Shown one piece after another: positions 1-10,114 of a stretch of 64,000 nt of DNA. The first letter of the stretch is position 1, and every line of letters starts with the position of its first letter. The DNA lies in assembly GCA_016630955.3 (NCBI GenBank), contig CM049985.1, positions 682,001 to 746,000 on the forward strand. Reading direction: 5' to 3'. A model generated the notes under the pieces. That model was not told the DNA's origin and made no database searches. It saw only the letters and a list, made by a program, of their open reading frames with translations. This DNA is from Didymella arachidicola. Its lineage: Eukaryota; Ascomycota; Dothideomycetes; Pleosporales; Didymellaceae. A program made the translations under genes and the position numbers.

Positions 1-1022
1 TCAGCAGCGCCCGTTTATCCGTGCTTCTATGCACAAATGGATCCTCGCTGCCCAACAAGAACATAACCCTCACATGCGCAGGGATGCGCCCAAACGTAGT
101 CCTCAGCGTAGCATCCTCCAGATCAGTAGAGAAGTAGTCGTCGTCGCCGCCTTTAGCGAGGAGAGAATTCGTGCGGTACGCGGAAATGGGCGCGCCGAGC
201 TCTTTTTGCACGATATTGTTGGAGCGTGGCACGATCTCACGGTCGTCGCCGGACGCGATTAAGCGCTGGGCGTGGGCTAGCACGGCGGCGCAAGATGCTT
301 TCTCGGAGTCGGAGGAGAGGAGAAAGGACCATGCTTCTCGGTCGCTTACTCCGCCTTGCAGGATCGCGGCGCAGATGCGAGGTCGCGTGGGATGCCCTGG
401 ATGCTGTTAGCATACTACTGAACACGGCTTTGGAGTCCTGTCCGAGCGAGCATGATGACAAAGTAGTGGACAGAGAAAGGAAAGCTTGCATGTCGGAGCG
501 AACGAATGGATAGAGCGAGCTGCCCAGAACTAGGCGAGGAAGCAACATACCCTTGCCAACAAGATACTCCATGATGTCCTGACACCCGGTCGAGTGCCCC
601 ATAAGTACGACCATCTTCCCCGGCCTCAACTTTTGAAAGTACTCGACGCATTGCGCAAGCTCTCTCGCATCTTTCGCCAACGAACCCGTCCCCCAGCCCC
701 TGTATGAGCTGGACAGCAGGACTTCAGCAATGGCCCAGTCTGCATTTAGATTCTGCGCGATGGTCGATGGGTATCTGAACGCATTAGTTAAGGTAGTATA
801 AAGGTTATCATTATCATTGTTGGCGTAAATTCGAGAAGAAATAAGGGGTATAGAGATCCTAAGTAAGAAGAGGACTCACTGCACTGTAAGTAATCCATCG
901 CCTAGGCCACCGATCCAGAGCAGTGTATTCGGGCTGTTTTTGTCGTTGCTCGAGTGTGCGCCAGCGTGCTCAAAGGCGATGTGTTTTTCTGAGTACTTGT
1001 GTGCGGTGCCTGAGTGCGCCAT
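1..1022 (-). CDS. UPF0613 (DUF1749) alpha/beta-hydrolase-like protein, 3' end outside window
   Basis: Three exons on the minus strand: 880-1022, 551-774 and 1-396, the last running off the window. Introns are 775-879 and 397-550; the second ends with a TGCTAAC branch point and CAG. Joining them restores one frame that reads an N-terminal GGLGDGL strand-turn (about residues 38-44), a GHSTG nucleophile-elbow motif with Ser109, and the VSDREAW segment typical of DUF1749 proteins. The family is an alpha/beta-hydrolase-like group of fungi and plants with no firmly assigned substrate. I chose the ATG at 1022 because the following residues match where family members usually begin; an in-frame upstream start near 1091 is possible. 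The family assignment is from recognised motifs, not a search. Confidence 0.85.
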
Positions 1023-2406
1023 TCTAATCTGCTCTGACGTAGGGAAGTTTGGGGACAGCTGTTGTGTCGTGGACTTGCGAACAGCGAACAATGGAAGTCA
1101 GTGTGAGATGCAGCGTGATGTCAGATCAACAGGATCAGATAAGATTACAGCATTGGAAGACGTGAACGAAGCTTTGGAGCTATGCAGCTTTGAAGCATTG
1201 CTTTGCCCCTCATTAGCCAAGCACTGGGCTTTATCGATAATGGTGGGCTGCCTGATCGATACGTGAATCAGGATGGAGGTCGACAGGCACCACCAATGAC
1301 AAGGGAACCAGCACTATAAGGGTCATGGAAGAGGACTTGTGACATGTTTGTTATGGCTATGCTCTTTCTGCAAGTTGTGTCTTGATGAGCCGCTCAGACA
1401 TGAATTTTGAGACCTGCATACGTATTGAAGTAGCTTGCGCTTTTACGCAATCCTCACAGTCCAGGAATGGTCGTCTCGTCGTACATGTCTTCCTGCCCCT
1501 CCAGTGATTCCTCCGCCCTCCACGGACCAGCTTTCCCAAGTGTAGCCGCCGTGAGTTCCGTTTCGTGACTGACGGAGCTGCAACATGACCATTCCGGGAA
1601 CCGATGACGTGAATCAACGTGAAGCGGTGAGATATTGCACTCCTGTTGAACATGGCCAGATGCTTGGAAATCGAAGACAAAATCAAAAGCAAGCGTGAAT
1701 AGACTGCTCCTTAGGTACAACTGAAGGAGCGAAAGCAGGCGATGCAGGTGTCGAGTTCGCAATACTAAGAGAGGTGTAGTTATCTTGCTTGCTCTTTCTC
1801 TGACCTTGTTGCAAACCAAGCTCACAAGTGAAGGCCTCTACAACGTACAAGACTAGTGGTGAATAGGTGCTGATGATGTTCGACAGGCTTGACATCGTGA
1901 AATTGACTACAGCGAGGTTTGAAGTTTGGTGCGAACCGCGAGGCGACGCTACGTGTTTGAAAGCTCATATCGAAAGATATACTGGTTGTAAGTAACGCTG
2001 CTCCGCTTAGTGTTCATCCAAGGGGTGTGGCGTCTGCCCAGGTGCAAACTAAGCACACAAAATGCCAAAAAACAGCAGCGAAGTTGAATCTTTAGCGGCA
2101 TTATTATCAACCGCCCATCAACCAGAGCTTGACTTCAGATGTGCAGTATAAGGCTGCATTTTGAGACTGATAATGATCGAGGATCACACATGACTTGGCG
2201 CTCAAAGGTGATCTGACCAGCTTCCCTTGCATTGCAGGAACCCTGTGTCTTCAGCTGTTGATGATGATCTGATGCAAGTTACTGCACTTTTCACAGCAGA
2301 TTGTCAAATGCTTCGGAGGAGCCGATAAGGTCGCGAGGATCGACGATATTATGCCTGGTCAACGCCATGTGTATGTGGCGCTACTATAGCACTGTTTTGG
2401 CAGCGT
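1023..2406. other. intergenic, no gene seen
   Basis: Only short overlapping frames of 70-123 codons occur on both strands, with no recognisable domain and no splice-joinable partner. The part nearest 1023 should hold the promoter of the DUF1749 gene and the part nearest 2406 the 3' end of the Mediator-like gene. I see no repeat or RNA gene here. Confidence 0.5.
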
Positions 2407-3728
2407 CTAATCAAAGTTGAAGAATGCGTCGTCGAAAGCGGAGTCAGCGCCTTCTGGATTATCGTAGTCGTCGAGGTTGAACAGGTCGTCGAGATTGTTG
2501 GTGGTCATGGTTTCCATGGGCTCGTCGATGTTGATCGTATTATCGTCAGCGGGAGCGGTTGGTTTTGTGTCTAGTGGATCCTGGGCGGGCATGGTCACCT
2601 TTGCGTCATCTGCTGGAGCTGGAGCCGGTTGGGCAGATTCATTGAGCTTAGGCTGCTCCACTGGCGGTTTTGCGTCGCTGGTCATATCTGGAAGATCAGG
2701 CATGGGGAAGTCGAGGTCCATGTTCGCGCTCGCTCCGTTGTTATTGTTGTTATTGTTGTTATTGTTGTTATTGTTGTTATTGTTGTTATTGTTGTTATTG
2801 TTGTTATTGTTGTTATTGTTGTTATTGTTGTTATTGTTGTTGCTGTTGCTGCTGCTGCTGCTGCTGTTATTATTATTATTATTATTATTATTGTTGTTGT
2901 TGTTGCTGTCCTCGCTGCCTTTTTGGTTTGCGAAGTCCTCGAGCCCACGAAGAAGGGAGGGTCCCTCGTCAAGTGTAAAGTCCATGTCGCCAGATGTATC
3001 CATCATGTCGCTGTCATTGTTGGTACCGGATGCCATTGCGTCTCCGAACTCGAAGTCAAAGTCGAATTCGTGCTCTTGCGTAGTCGAGTTGGCAGGCGTT
3101 GCGTCGAAGAGAGGATCTGTGGGCGGCGCAGTGGTGGCAGTGTTCTCGGTCGCTGGTGGCTGAACAGGCTCCTCCTTGATCTTGGGCGATGCTTCAGGCG
3201 ACTTGGCTTTGGTGAGCTGCTCCACGGGTGCTGGCGGTGGAGCCTCAGCTAGAGCTGGCGTTATGGCTTCTGGCTTCACGGTCACTTCCTCCTTCGTCAC
3301 GGGCACGCTGAAGCGCGACTCTGCGACTGCGCGTGCTTTCTCGGCCTCATGCTGCTTCGCTGCTGCCTCGCGCTTCTTGCGGTCCTGCTTGAGCAAGGCA
3401 AGATCCCTTCGCAGCACGGTCTGCGCCAAGCGGACCTCGTTCTCGAGCTCGTCGAGAGCGTCGTTGAAGCGCTCATTCGCTGCAGGGACCGCGCGCTGCA
3501 GGCCCTGCTTCATGCGCCCAACACCGCCACCGGCCTGGTGCTCCTTGATGAAGCGACCAGCTGTCAGAAGCTGCGAGCTTGGTCAGCGTATTATTCGCAA
3601 AAGGTCATGGTCGATATCCGTACGACTAGGTTTAGCATCCCCTGCAACTGGTCCAGATTGGGGTTTCCTGCGGCCATGCGGGGCTTTGGCTGCTCGGGCG
3701 CAGGCGCCTCTGTTTTGACGGCCTCCAT
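2407..3728 (-). CDS. Mediator subunit Med2/Med29-like protein with asparagine tract
   Basis: Two exons, 3624-3728 and 2407-3570, with a 53-base intron (donor GTACGG, branch GCTGAC, acceptor GCAG), give 422 residues. The N-terminal ~120 residues are helical and conserved-looking: a DQLQGMLNLV segment, then an AGRFIKEH stretch and a coiled-coil-like run (ALDELENEVRLAQ) followed by a basic region. The rest is low complexity: proline/glutamate-rich, then a very long Asn tract at about residues 257-313, then an acidic end (DDLFNLDDYD, final FNFD). This pattern suits the fungal Med2/Med29 tail-module subunit, which links activators to RNA polymerase II in the nucleus. The name is a moderate inference from layout and N-terminal pattern. 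It is divergent from pub1, with 849 bases between the start codons. Confidence 0.6.
2737..2905. repeat. trinucleotide microsatellite encoding poly-Asn/Ser
   Basis: About 169 bases of near-perfect trinucleotide repeat, mostly (GTT GTT ATT)n on the plus strand with a block of GCT/GCT units and a block of ATT units. It stays in frame with the minus-strand gene and is read there as AAC/AAT (Asn) with a short AGC (Ser) block. The alternation of AAC-AAC-AAT units rather than a single codon suggests that a 9-base unit was itself amplified. The long poly-Leu, poly-Val and poly-Cys frames on the opposite strand are shadows. Confidence 0.95.
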
Positions 3729-4577
3729 TGCGTTGTGTATCGCAGCTGTGAGAAGGCGGCGCGATGTGTGAGGGCAAATGATGCTTGAACGTTGCTGCAC
3801 GTCTCAAAGAAGGGTCCCGCTAGGCCATCACTAAGCTTCCGTCTCTACGAACTGGCCCGGTATCAGGAACACTCTTCTGGAATGCACTAGCACTCTTTGG
3901 CGTGACAATACACAGCCAAGCCTGCTGCAATCTCACGCACCGCGCACAATTGCATTGTCTGCATTGTCTGCCAGGCGTCCGAGGACAACAAGCCGACAAG
4001 TCAGCCCACTCGCAGCTCCACCAGGGCCTCGCGTATGGTTCGCAGACCTGACCCGCATGGTGAGCTCGCGAATAGGCCTCAAGCCTCGTAATTTACTGTG
4101 TACAGCGGGCGGCTCGCTGCTGTACCATGGTAGGGCTAGCTGCCGGCCCGCGCTGCATCAACCAGGCGCCGGTCTAATCATCTCGCAGCCACAGCGACAC
4201 CTTTCTCTCTCCTCCACCCCACAGTTGGAAGAAGCCCAGAAACAGCTACCTGTCGTTGTTTGGCGCAGGGTCCGTCTCTCGTCTTTTTCGCATCTCCTTT
4301 TGCTGTCTCCTTGTTCCTTCTCTTTCGTGTTGTCAGTCACAGTGTAGGTTGCTGAGCTCGCGCCTGCCTTAACGATTTCCTTGCCGCCTACACGAGCAGC
4401 TGTCAACACCCCGCCTCGCTCCTCACCACTACTTTCCGTCCTGCCGTCCTGCTTGCGCCGCCGACCCTCTCGCATCCTCTGTCTCGTCGCACGGTCCTCG
4501 AGTCTGCAGCATAGAAATAAAATATTTCAACTAGCCTGTTACCGCTTATCCTACTGGCGCATTCCCTCCCACTAGCT
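3729..4577. promoter_or_regulatory. shared upstream region between the Mediator-like gene and pub1
   Basis: Head-to-head intergenic region with no convincing gene. The half next to pub1 (about 4200-4500) is strongly pyrimidine-rich (CTCTCT, CCTTGTTCC, CTTCTCTTTC runs), typical of a long fungal 5' untranslated leader and its initiation region. A 130-codon frame at 3955-4347 has no domain and was left out. Confidence 0.45.
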
Positions 4578-6292
4578 ATGGCCGACTCTGCACCTCCTGG
4601 CACTAACCTGCCTCCCCCACCGCCCGCCGCTGGACCCCCCGGCTACGATGGCCAGCAGGGCAGCACTCAGCAGCACATGCCTCCTCCTGCGCTCGCCCCT
4701 GTGATCATCCCACAGAACACCAACCCTATCCCGACTGCGATCAGCTCGCCCATGTCTGGTGGTGTCATGTCCCCCACCAGCGCTGGAGGCTATACTCCGC
4801 GCCGCGCTGCGCCCGAGCCGAACAAGAGAGCATTGTATGTCGGAGGCCTGGACCCTCGTGTCACTGAGGACGTTCTGCGCCAGATCTTCGAGACCACTGG
4901 CCACGTCCAGAGCGTCAAGATTATCCCTGACAAAACCGCAAGCTCCCCTACTGTAAGTTGCGACTGCATTTTAGCGATATGCACTCACGGCATCCGTCAG
5001 CTGTGCCTGAGCGTTGTACAGATGGGAAGAAATTTAGCTGACATGTGAGTTTAAAGGGCTTCAACTACGGATTCGTCGAGTACGATGACCCTGGCGCGGC
5101 CGAGCGAGGTATGCAGACACTCAACGGCCGCCGTATCCACAACAACGTAAGCAAAACTTTGTGTGATCTAAGACTAGTTCTGACGAAAGCCAGGAAATCC
5201 GCGTGAACTGGGCTTACCAGTCCAACAACACTGCGAAGGAGGATACCTCGAACCACTTCCACATCTTCGTCGGTGATCTCTCCAATGAGGTCAACGATGA
5301 GGTTCTTCTCCAGGCCTTTTCCACCTTCGGCCCTGTCTCCGAGGCTCGTGTCATGTGGGACATGAAGACCGGCAGGTCTCGTGGATATGGTTTCGTTGCC
5401 TTCCGCGATCGTCCTGATGCTGAGCGTGCGCTCAGCTCCATGGACGGTGAGTGGCTTGGTTCTCGTGCTATTCGCTGCAACTGGGCCAACCAAAAGGGCC
5501 AACCTTCTATCTCTCAACAGCAAGCTATGGCGTCGATGGGCATGACCCCAACCACTCCCTTTGGTCATCACCACTTCCCCACTCACGGCGTACAGAGCTA
5601 CGACATGGTCGTGGCGCAGACTCCTCAGTGGCAGACAACCTGCTACGTCGGCAACCTTACCCCTTACACTTCCCAGTCTGATCTTGTTCCTCTCTTCCAG
5701 AACTTTGGCTATGTTACCGAGACTCGTTTCCAGTCTGACCGTGGATTTGCTTTTATTAAGATGGACACCCATGAGAACGCTGCCATGGCCATCTGTCAAC
5801 TCAATGGATACAACGTCAATGGTCGTCCCTTGAAGTGCAGCGTAGGTCGAGTCGATTCCTTTATCACTTTTCTTTTGCTTACTCTTGATACAGTGGGGTA
5901 AAGATCGCCCACCAACCGGCCAGTTCGAAGGCTACTCGCCTGCAGGCCCCAGCCCAGCTTACGCTCAAGCGCCTGGCGCGTACTTCCCTCAGTATGGTGG
6001 CGGACCAGGTGGTCCCATGTCACCTTCAGGTGAGCGGCACCGGAGGAAGCTACAGTACCGAAAAACACAATCTAATGCGCGGGCAGGACCCAGCCCCGGC
6101 GGACAACCTTTTGCCCAGCAGCAAGCCGGCTTTGGAGGTCCTGGCATGAACTACCAGCAGATGCAACCGCAGCAGATGCAGCCCGGTAGTGCTGGTGGCT
6201 ACGGTCGTGGTGCTCCCGCTCCTCAGCAGCAATGGGCTCAGCCTGGCCAGGGCGGCTTCAACCAAAATGGCTTCGGCGGCTACCAGGGCTAG
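4578..6292 (+). CDS. PUB1: Pub1/TIA-1-like RNA-binding protein with three RRMs
   Basis: Five exons (4578-4952, 5057-5146, 5194-5841, 5894-6029, 6087-6292) give 484 residues. A proline-rich N-terminus is followed by three RNA-recognition motifs: RRM1 with RNP2 LYVGGL (86-91) and RNP1 NYGFVEY; RRM2 with HIFVGDL and RGYGFVAF; RRM3 from about residue 304 with CYVGNL and GFAFIKM. The tail is Gln/Gly/Pro-rich, prion-like. This is the layout of yeast Pub1 and human TIA-1, which bind poly(U)/AU-rich RNA, stabilise mRNAs and enter stress granules. The first intron ends at an AAG acceptor. The last intron (57 bases) is a multiple of three with no stop, so retention would add 19 residues; GTGAGC, CTAAT and CAG signals favour splicing. 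Confidence 0.93.
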
Positions 6293-6945
6293 GTTCCTGT
6301 TTTTCGCCTTCGTCACGTTTCGCATCGTCCAGCCTCTACCTTCGACATGCCTGGTTGTTTACAAGGCACTTCTTGATTAGCGTCGATCTTCGCATCCTCC
6401 TATCTGCTATCTACCATGTCCTTACAAGGAAACTGTGTTCCGTCAGGACGGGGCGACGGTGTGCTATTTTGTCTGGCAAATTCTGTTCTGGTTCTTAGTG
6501 CGACTACCCTCCGTATGTTTCCTCCTGTCTGATCTGGCGGACTGTCTTGTTGGGCCTGTCCACAATGAGCTACGGTCGTCGCTCAATGGATTTCCTTACA
6601 TTGCGTTGCTCTCGTTACGACGGGCTACATGCCTTTCACAATCTCTCTTCTATCTAAGTTGATGTCGATCTACATTTCGATCTACTCTGATCTTCCTTTG
6701 ACTTTCAAAAAGCATGTGGGATGTTTGCATGGCGCTCAGTTGCATACCCATATCTGTTGTCTGAGCGAGGTGCTACGGCCGTAATTCCTTATCGACATGA
6801 TTTATTTGATTCAACGACCTTCCCTGCATTCTCACGATAGCTAGTCCAAAAGTGTTGCATAGCTAGGCGGATGCTAGCAGACCGTAGAGAGAGTACATGT
6901 TGCACTTGCTAAGACTTAATGATACTTCAGTAGAGGCTGCACATA
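6293..6945. other. pub1 3' flank up to transposon target site
   Basis: No gene seen. The first few hundred bases are pyrimidine-rich and should contain the pub1 3' untranslated region. The stretch ends at the TA dinucleotide (6944-6945) where the pogo-type element inserted. Confidence 0.5.
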
Positions 6946-6994
6946 CCGTGCCCGTGCACCTCGTGGGCCTGTTCAGCTCACGGGCCACCCCACC
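6946..6994 (+). repeat. left terminal inverted repeat of the pogo element
   Basis: Begins CCGTGCCCGTGCACC right after a TA and ends GGCCACCCCACC. It matches the reverse complement of 9884-9932 at every base. Confidence 0.95.
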
Positions 6995-8475
6995 TTCTTT
7001 GAGCAATACTTTGCACCCCTATAACTCAACACCACAATGCCAGTAAAGGAAGCCCTTGCAGAGTTAGACAGTTTAAGACCAGGAGAACAGTTTTCGTACC
7101 GCACTCTAGCCAAAAAACATGGCTGTTCTCGTACTACGTTGACGCGCCAACACAAGGGTCAAGCACCCCCGCGGGAAGATACTATCAACTCCCAACGTCT
7201 ATTACACCCACGCGATGAGGCAGAGCTTGTAAAGTACATCAGAGGGCTTACAGAGAGACACTTAATGCCTACAAGGCAGATGATTATTAATTTCGCGACT
7301 CCTTTGTGTGCCTGGGAGCCATCTGATAGCTGGGTTACCCGCTTCCTCAGCCGTCACTTCGACACTCTCCTCACTGCCTGGTCCACACCCATGGAATCTG
7401 TGCGTCACCAAGCTGACTCGGGTGAGAGATACAGGCAATACTTTAATCTTCTGCATTAAAAGATGGCTGAATACAAGGTGCTGCCTAAGAACATGTACAA
7501 TATAGACAAAAAGGGGTTCATGATTAGGGTTATCTTAAGGATGAAGAGATGCTTTAATAGGGTGCTGTATAAGAAGAAGCAGAACAAGCAATCACAGCAC
7601 GATGGCAATCGAGAGTGGGTGACGGTGCTAGCGACGATATGCGCAGATGGATCAACTCTTCCCCCAGGCATCATCTTTCCAGCAGCTGGTCCTGCAGTGC
7701 AGGCAAGCTGGGTACACAATATCGATCCAAGGAAGCACTCTATCCACTTCACAACGTCACCAAATGGATGGACAAACAACGATCTAGGGGTGACGTGGCT
7801 AGAGCAGGTCTTTGATCGCTACACTAAGGCCAAAGCACGGAGAAGGTGGAGGTTACTGATCCTTGACGGCCACGGCAGCCACGTAACGAAGGACTTCATC
7901 AACTACTGCGACGAACACAAGATTCTGCTGCTTATCTTCCCCCTCACGCTACCCACACTCTCCAGCCATTAGACGTAGTCTGCTTCAAGTCACTGAGCCA
8001 GAACTACTCAACTGAGCTTGATACACACAACCACAGGACGCTGGGATGGCTGCCTGTCGATAAGGCTGATTTCTTCTCACTGTTCTGGCCTGCCTGGGTT
8101 AGCACCTTTACAGAATCGTTGGTGTTGACGGCCTTTGAAGCTACAGGAATACATCCCCCTAACGCCACACCCCGAACATCAACTTTTCCAGGTCAGCGAA
8201 AGGTCGATTTCCATCGATTTTTCGTCCAAACACGACTTAAATGCCTTCGTAAATCTGTTTCCCAACGTCCTGTCTCCGCTGCAGGCGTTGTGGCCGGCGC
8301 GCTGCCCTGTTTTGTCTTTCAGCTCTTCGCTGAGCTGAAATCTTTTCAAAATGGCCCGTGCGCCACTCAGTTTTACACGTTCGGTCGAAGGCCACAACCA
8401 CCGTTAAGACAAGGAGACAGCTTTGCCACTCCCTGTTCTTACAAGATATGGGCACCTGCCAGGCCTAAACACAAA

Positions 8476-8524
8476 GGCTCTCCATGCGAAGAGCCACGGC
8501 ACGATTCGACAGAGCACCGGCTCT
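8476..8524. repeat. double-hairpin unit, copy 1
   Basis: Two adjacent perfect palindromes: GGCTCT-8 bases-AGAGCC (8476-8495) and AGAGC-ACCG-GCTCT (8511-8524). The flanking bases CACGGC and GATTCGAC are shared with copy 2 about 184 bases downstream. Confidence 0.85.
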
Positions 8525-8658
8525 CAACACGCAAACAAGGCAGCCAGCATGGCCTTACATTCCACGACTTCTAAGAGATAAAGAAGAAGGATGGCCTGGC
8601 TCTGCCTTCCTACTACACCTATCTCCTTCGACGCAGGCATGGCCAAGCCTAGTACAAA

Positions 8659-8708
8659 GGCTCTCCTCGCGCAGAGCCACGGCCTTGATTCGACAGAGCA
8701 CCGGCTCT
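8659..8708. repeat. double-hairpin unit, copy 2
   Basis: Same arrangement as copy 1: GGCTCT-8 bases-AGAGCC (8659-8678) and AGAGC-ACCG-GCTCT (8695-8708). Stems are identical while the first loop has changed. Upstream TGGCCAAGCC (from 8639) and downstream GATTCGAC faintly resemble RNA polymerase III A and B boxes. Confidence 0.85.
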
Positions 8709-9883
8709 CCACACCCACCCTCTCTTCCCTTCTCTCTCTTACGGCACTTCACTGCCTTTGAACATACACAAGGGATCCTCCCTAATGTACACAAACTGCT
8801 CAGTCTCCCCAACTGGACGGGGAGCTGTAGTTCTGACATGGTAGCAATACCCGCGTAGGCAAGAAATGCTTTCTAAGGTAGTGTGTTAGCACAGTAATTC
8901 CATAGCTTAGCACGTCGTATATGCCCTTCGGGAGGCGAGATGATGGATTTAATCCTCATCAACTAGACGTAAAATGAATACCAACCAACCAACCAATCCC
9001 CCTAACGCCAACGTTATCCTTGAGCGTTTCAGAACACCAACACCCTCACCTATCAGGACACCTCCAGAGCAAATAAGACCTGCTGCTGCACCTATTGAGC
9101 CTAACTGGCTAAAGGCAAAGACGTTGCTTCGAAGTGCAGTAAAGGATTATCGCAGTGCTGAGGCTGGGGCATTAGAACAGGAGATTCACCAGCTCCATGT
9201 TCAAAATGAGCTTATTTTACATGAGCTACAAGGTATCAAGCAAAGTATAGAGGATAAGAAGAGGAAGAAGGCAAAGCAGAAAGTACTTCCTCTGTACTCA
9301 CACACCTTGAATTGGCAGGGGGGCGCTGTGTGGTGGAGTCCTCATTCAAAGCGTGAAGCTGATGTGCGCAACACTGCAATTAAGGAGTACAACCTAGAAC
9401 AAGAGGCAGCAAAGAAGACTAGGCAAGAGCTACAGCACCAGGCTAGGCTTCTCAAGGAGAAGGAAAAGCAGGAGAAGCGTGTGGCGAGAGAGGAAGCCAA
9501 GGAGAGGCGTGAGAAGGAGAAGGCTGAAGAACGCGCAGCAATTGACGCTCGGAAAGCAGAGAGAGAGCGTCAAAAACAAGCTCGCGACGCTCAGCAAAGT
9601 ATTCAATTGCCTACCCAAGGCAAGCGTAAGGCTCCACGTCAGTTGCAACTAAAAACAAAGAAGAAGCATTGTAGTACTGCTGGGCGTAGTCAGGGGGTGG
9701 CTCATAGGCCTTCCCCAGCATCTCCGGCTACATACAACAGCCGCGGCCGCAAAATTGCTCCACCAAAAAGATACGAGTAGCAGGCATCGTCGCATAGGTA
9801 TATAGATCACAGCACCAAAAAATCATATCAATTTAGCTATTGTACGTGGCTCAATAACCTCAATTCTGTGAGTTGCAAAAGAT

Positions 9884-9932
9884 GGTGGGGTGGCCCGTGA
9901 GCTGAACAGGCCCACGAGGTGCACGGGCACGG
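9884..9932 (-). repeat. right terminal inverted repeat of the pogo element
   Basis: Exact reverse complement of 6946-6994, followed by TA at 9933-9934. Confidence 0.95.
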
Positions 9933-10114
9933 TAACACATCAATTCATAAGTCCTCTATCCTAGATGGCCTGATCTAAATGCTAGTGATGGAAGGTTTTG
10001 ATTCTGGTTGCCTTGTTAGGGTCCAAACGGCCGGGGCAGGTACATCACGTGGGGCGCCACCGTAACTAGGTAATCGCGAGTCGCGTCTACGCGTAAGTGG
10101 GTCCGACTCACCAA

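Larger units (their letters stand above)
8168..9010. mobile_element. nested insertion with 15-base direct repeats, SINE-like retroposon candidate
   Basis: The transposase reading frame breaks at 8167 and resumes at 9011. The 15 bases ATCCCCCTAACGCCA occur at both edges (8153-8167 and 8996-9010), so removing 843 bases restores a frame collinear with the intact copy. A 15-base duplication is typical of target-primed (LINE-driven) insertion rather than of TA- or 5-base-duplicating elements. The end next to the right repeat is a tetranucleotide tail (CCAA)4 at 8981-8996, a common 3' signature of SINEs and LINEs. No transposase, reverse transcriptase or terminal inverted repeat is visible in it. 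The middle holds a 14-base-loop hairpin unit present twice. Insertion is well supported; SINE identity is inference. Confidence 0.6.
7037..9780 (+). pseudogene. pogo-type transposase, disrupted
   Basis: Starts at ATG 7037 and aligns with the intact transposase encoded at 54972-56864. Segment 1 (140 codons) holds the Psq-like helix-turn-helix and CENP-B-type DNA-binding half (MPVKEALAEL start, HGCSRTTLTR). Lesions: an in-frame TAA at 7457-7459, where the intact copy has Ser141; a one-base deletion in the C run at 7939-7943, just before the third catalytic Asp; and the insertion at 8168-9010. The catalytic surroundings are still readable: YNIDKKGF, LILDGHGSH and, after correcting frame, LQPLDVVCF. 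Past the insertion, 9011-9780 encodes the Lys/Glu/Arg-rich coiled-coil tail, where an ATG at 8974 inside the insert happens to open a 268-codon frame. No functional protein is expected. Confidence 0.92.
6946..9932 (+). mobile_element. Fot1/pogo-type Tc1-mariner DNA transposon, degenerate copy
   Basis: A 2,987-base element bounded by perfect inverted repeats of 49 bases (6946-6994 and 9884-9932), each flanked by TA (6944-6945 and 9933-9934), the target duplication expected for the Tc1/mariner superfamily. Inside lies a transposase pseudogene of the helix-turn-helix plus DDE type on the plus strand. The same kind of element, coding-intact, is present at 54821-56955; the two proteins align along their length but the terminal repeats differ except for a shared inner CACCCCACC. 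The body of this copy is interrupted by a nested insertion at 8168-9010, so the original element was about 2.14 kb, nearly the size of the second copy. Perfect terminal repeats together with a broken transposase suggest loss of autonomy rather than extreme age. Confidence 0.93.

Noticed and set aside
1357..1895. Minus-strand frames of 111 and 123 codons
   Set aside because: They overlap each other in different frames, show no domain and cannot be joined at convincing splice sites.
2477..3163. Plus-strand frames with poly-Leu, poly-Val and poly-Cys runs over the microsatellite
   Set aside because: They are the three opposite-strand readings of the trinucleotide array; the minus-strand frame has coding-like sequence on both sides, a splice-joined first exon and an acidic C-terminus.
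8455..8715. A tRNA or tRNA-derived head
   Set aside because: TGGCCAAGCC and GATTCGAC only loosely fit A and B boxes, the arms do not form a cloverleaf with standard stem lengths, and no acceptor stem is visible. Kept only as a hairpin repeat.
8974..9780. A separate 268-residue coiled-coil protein
   Set aside because: Its first residues come from the nested insert's tail; the rest aligns with the C-terminal tail of the intact pogo transposase, so it is part of the pseudogene.
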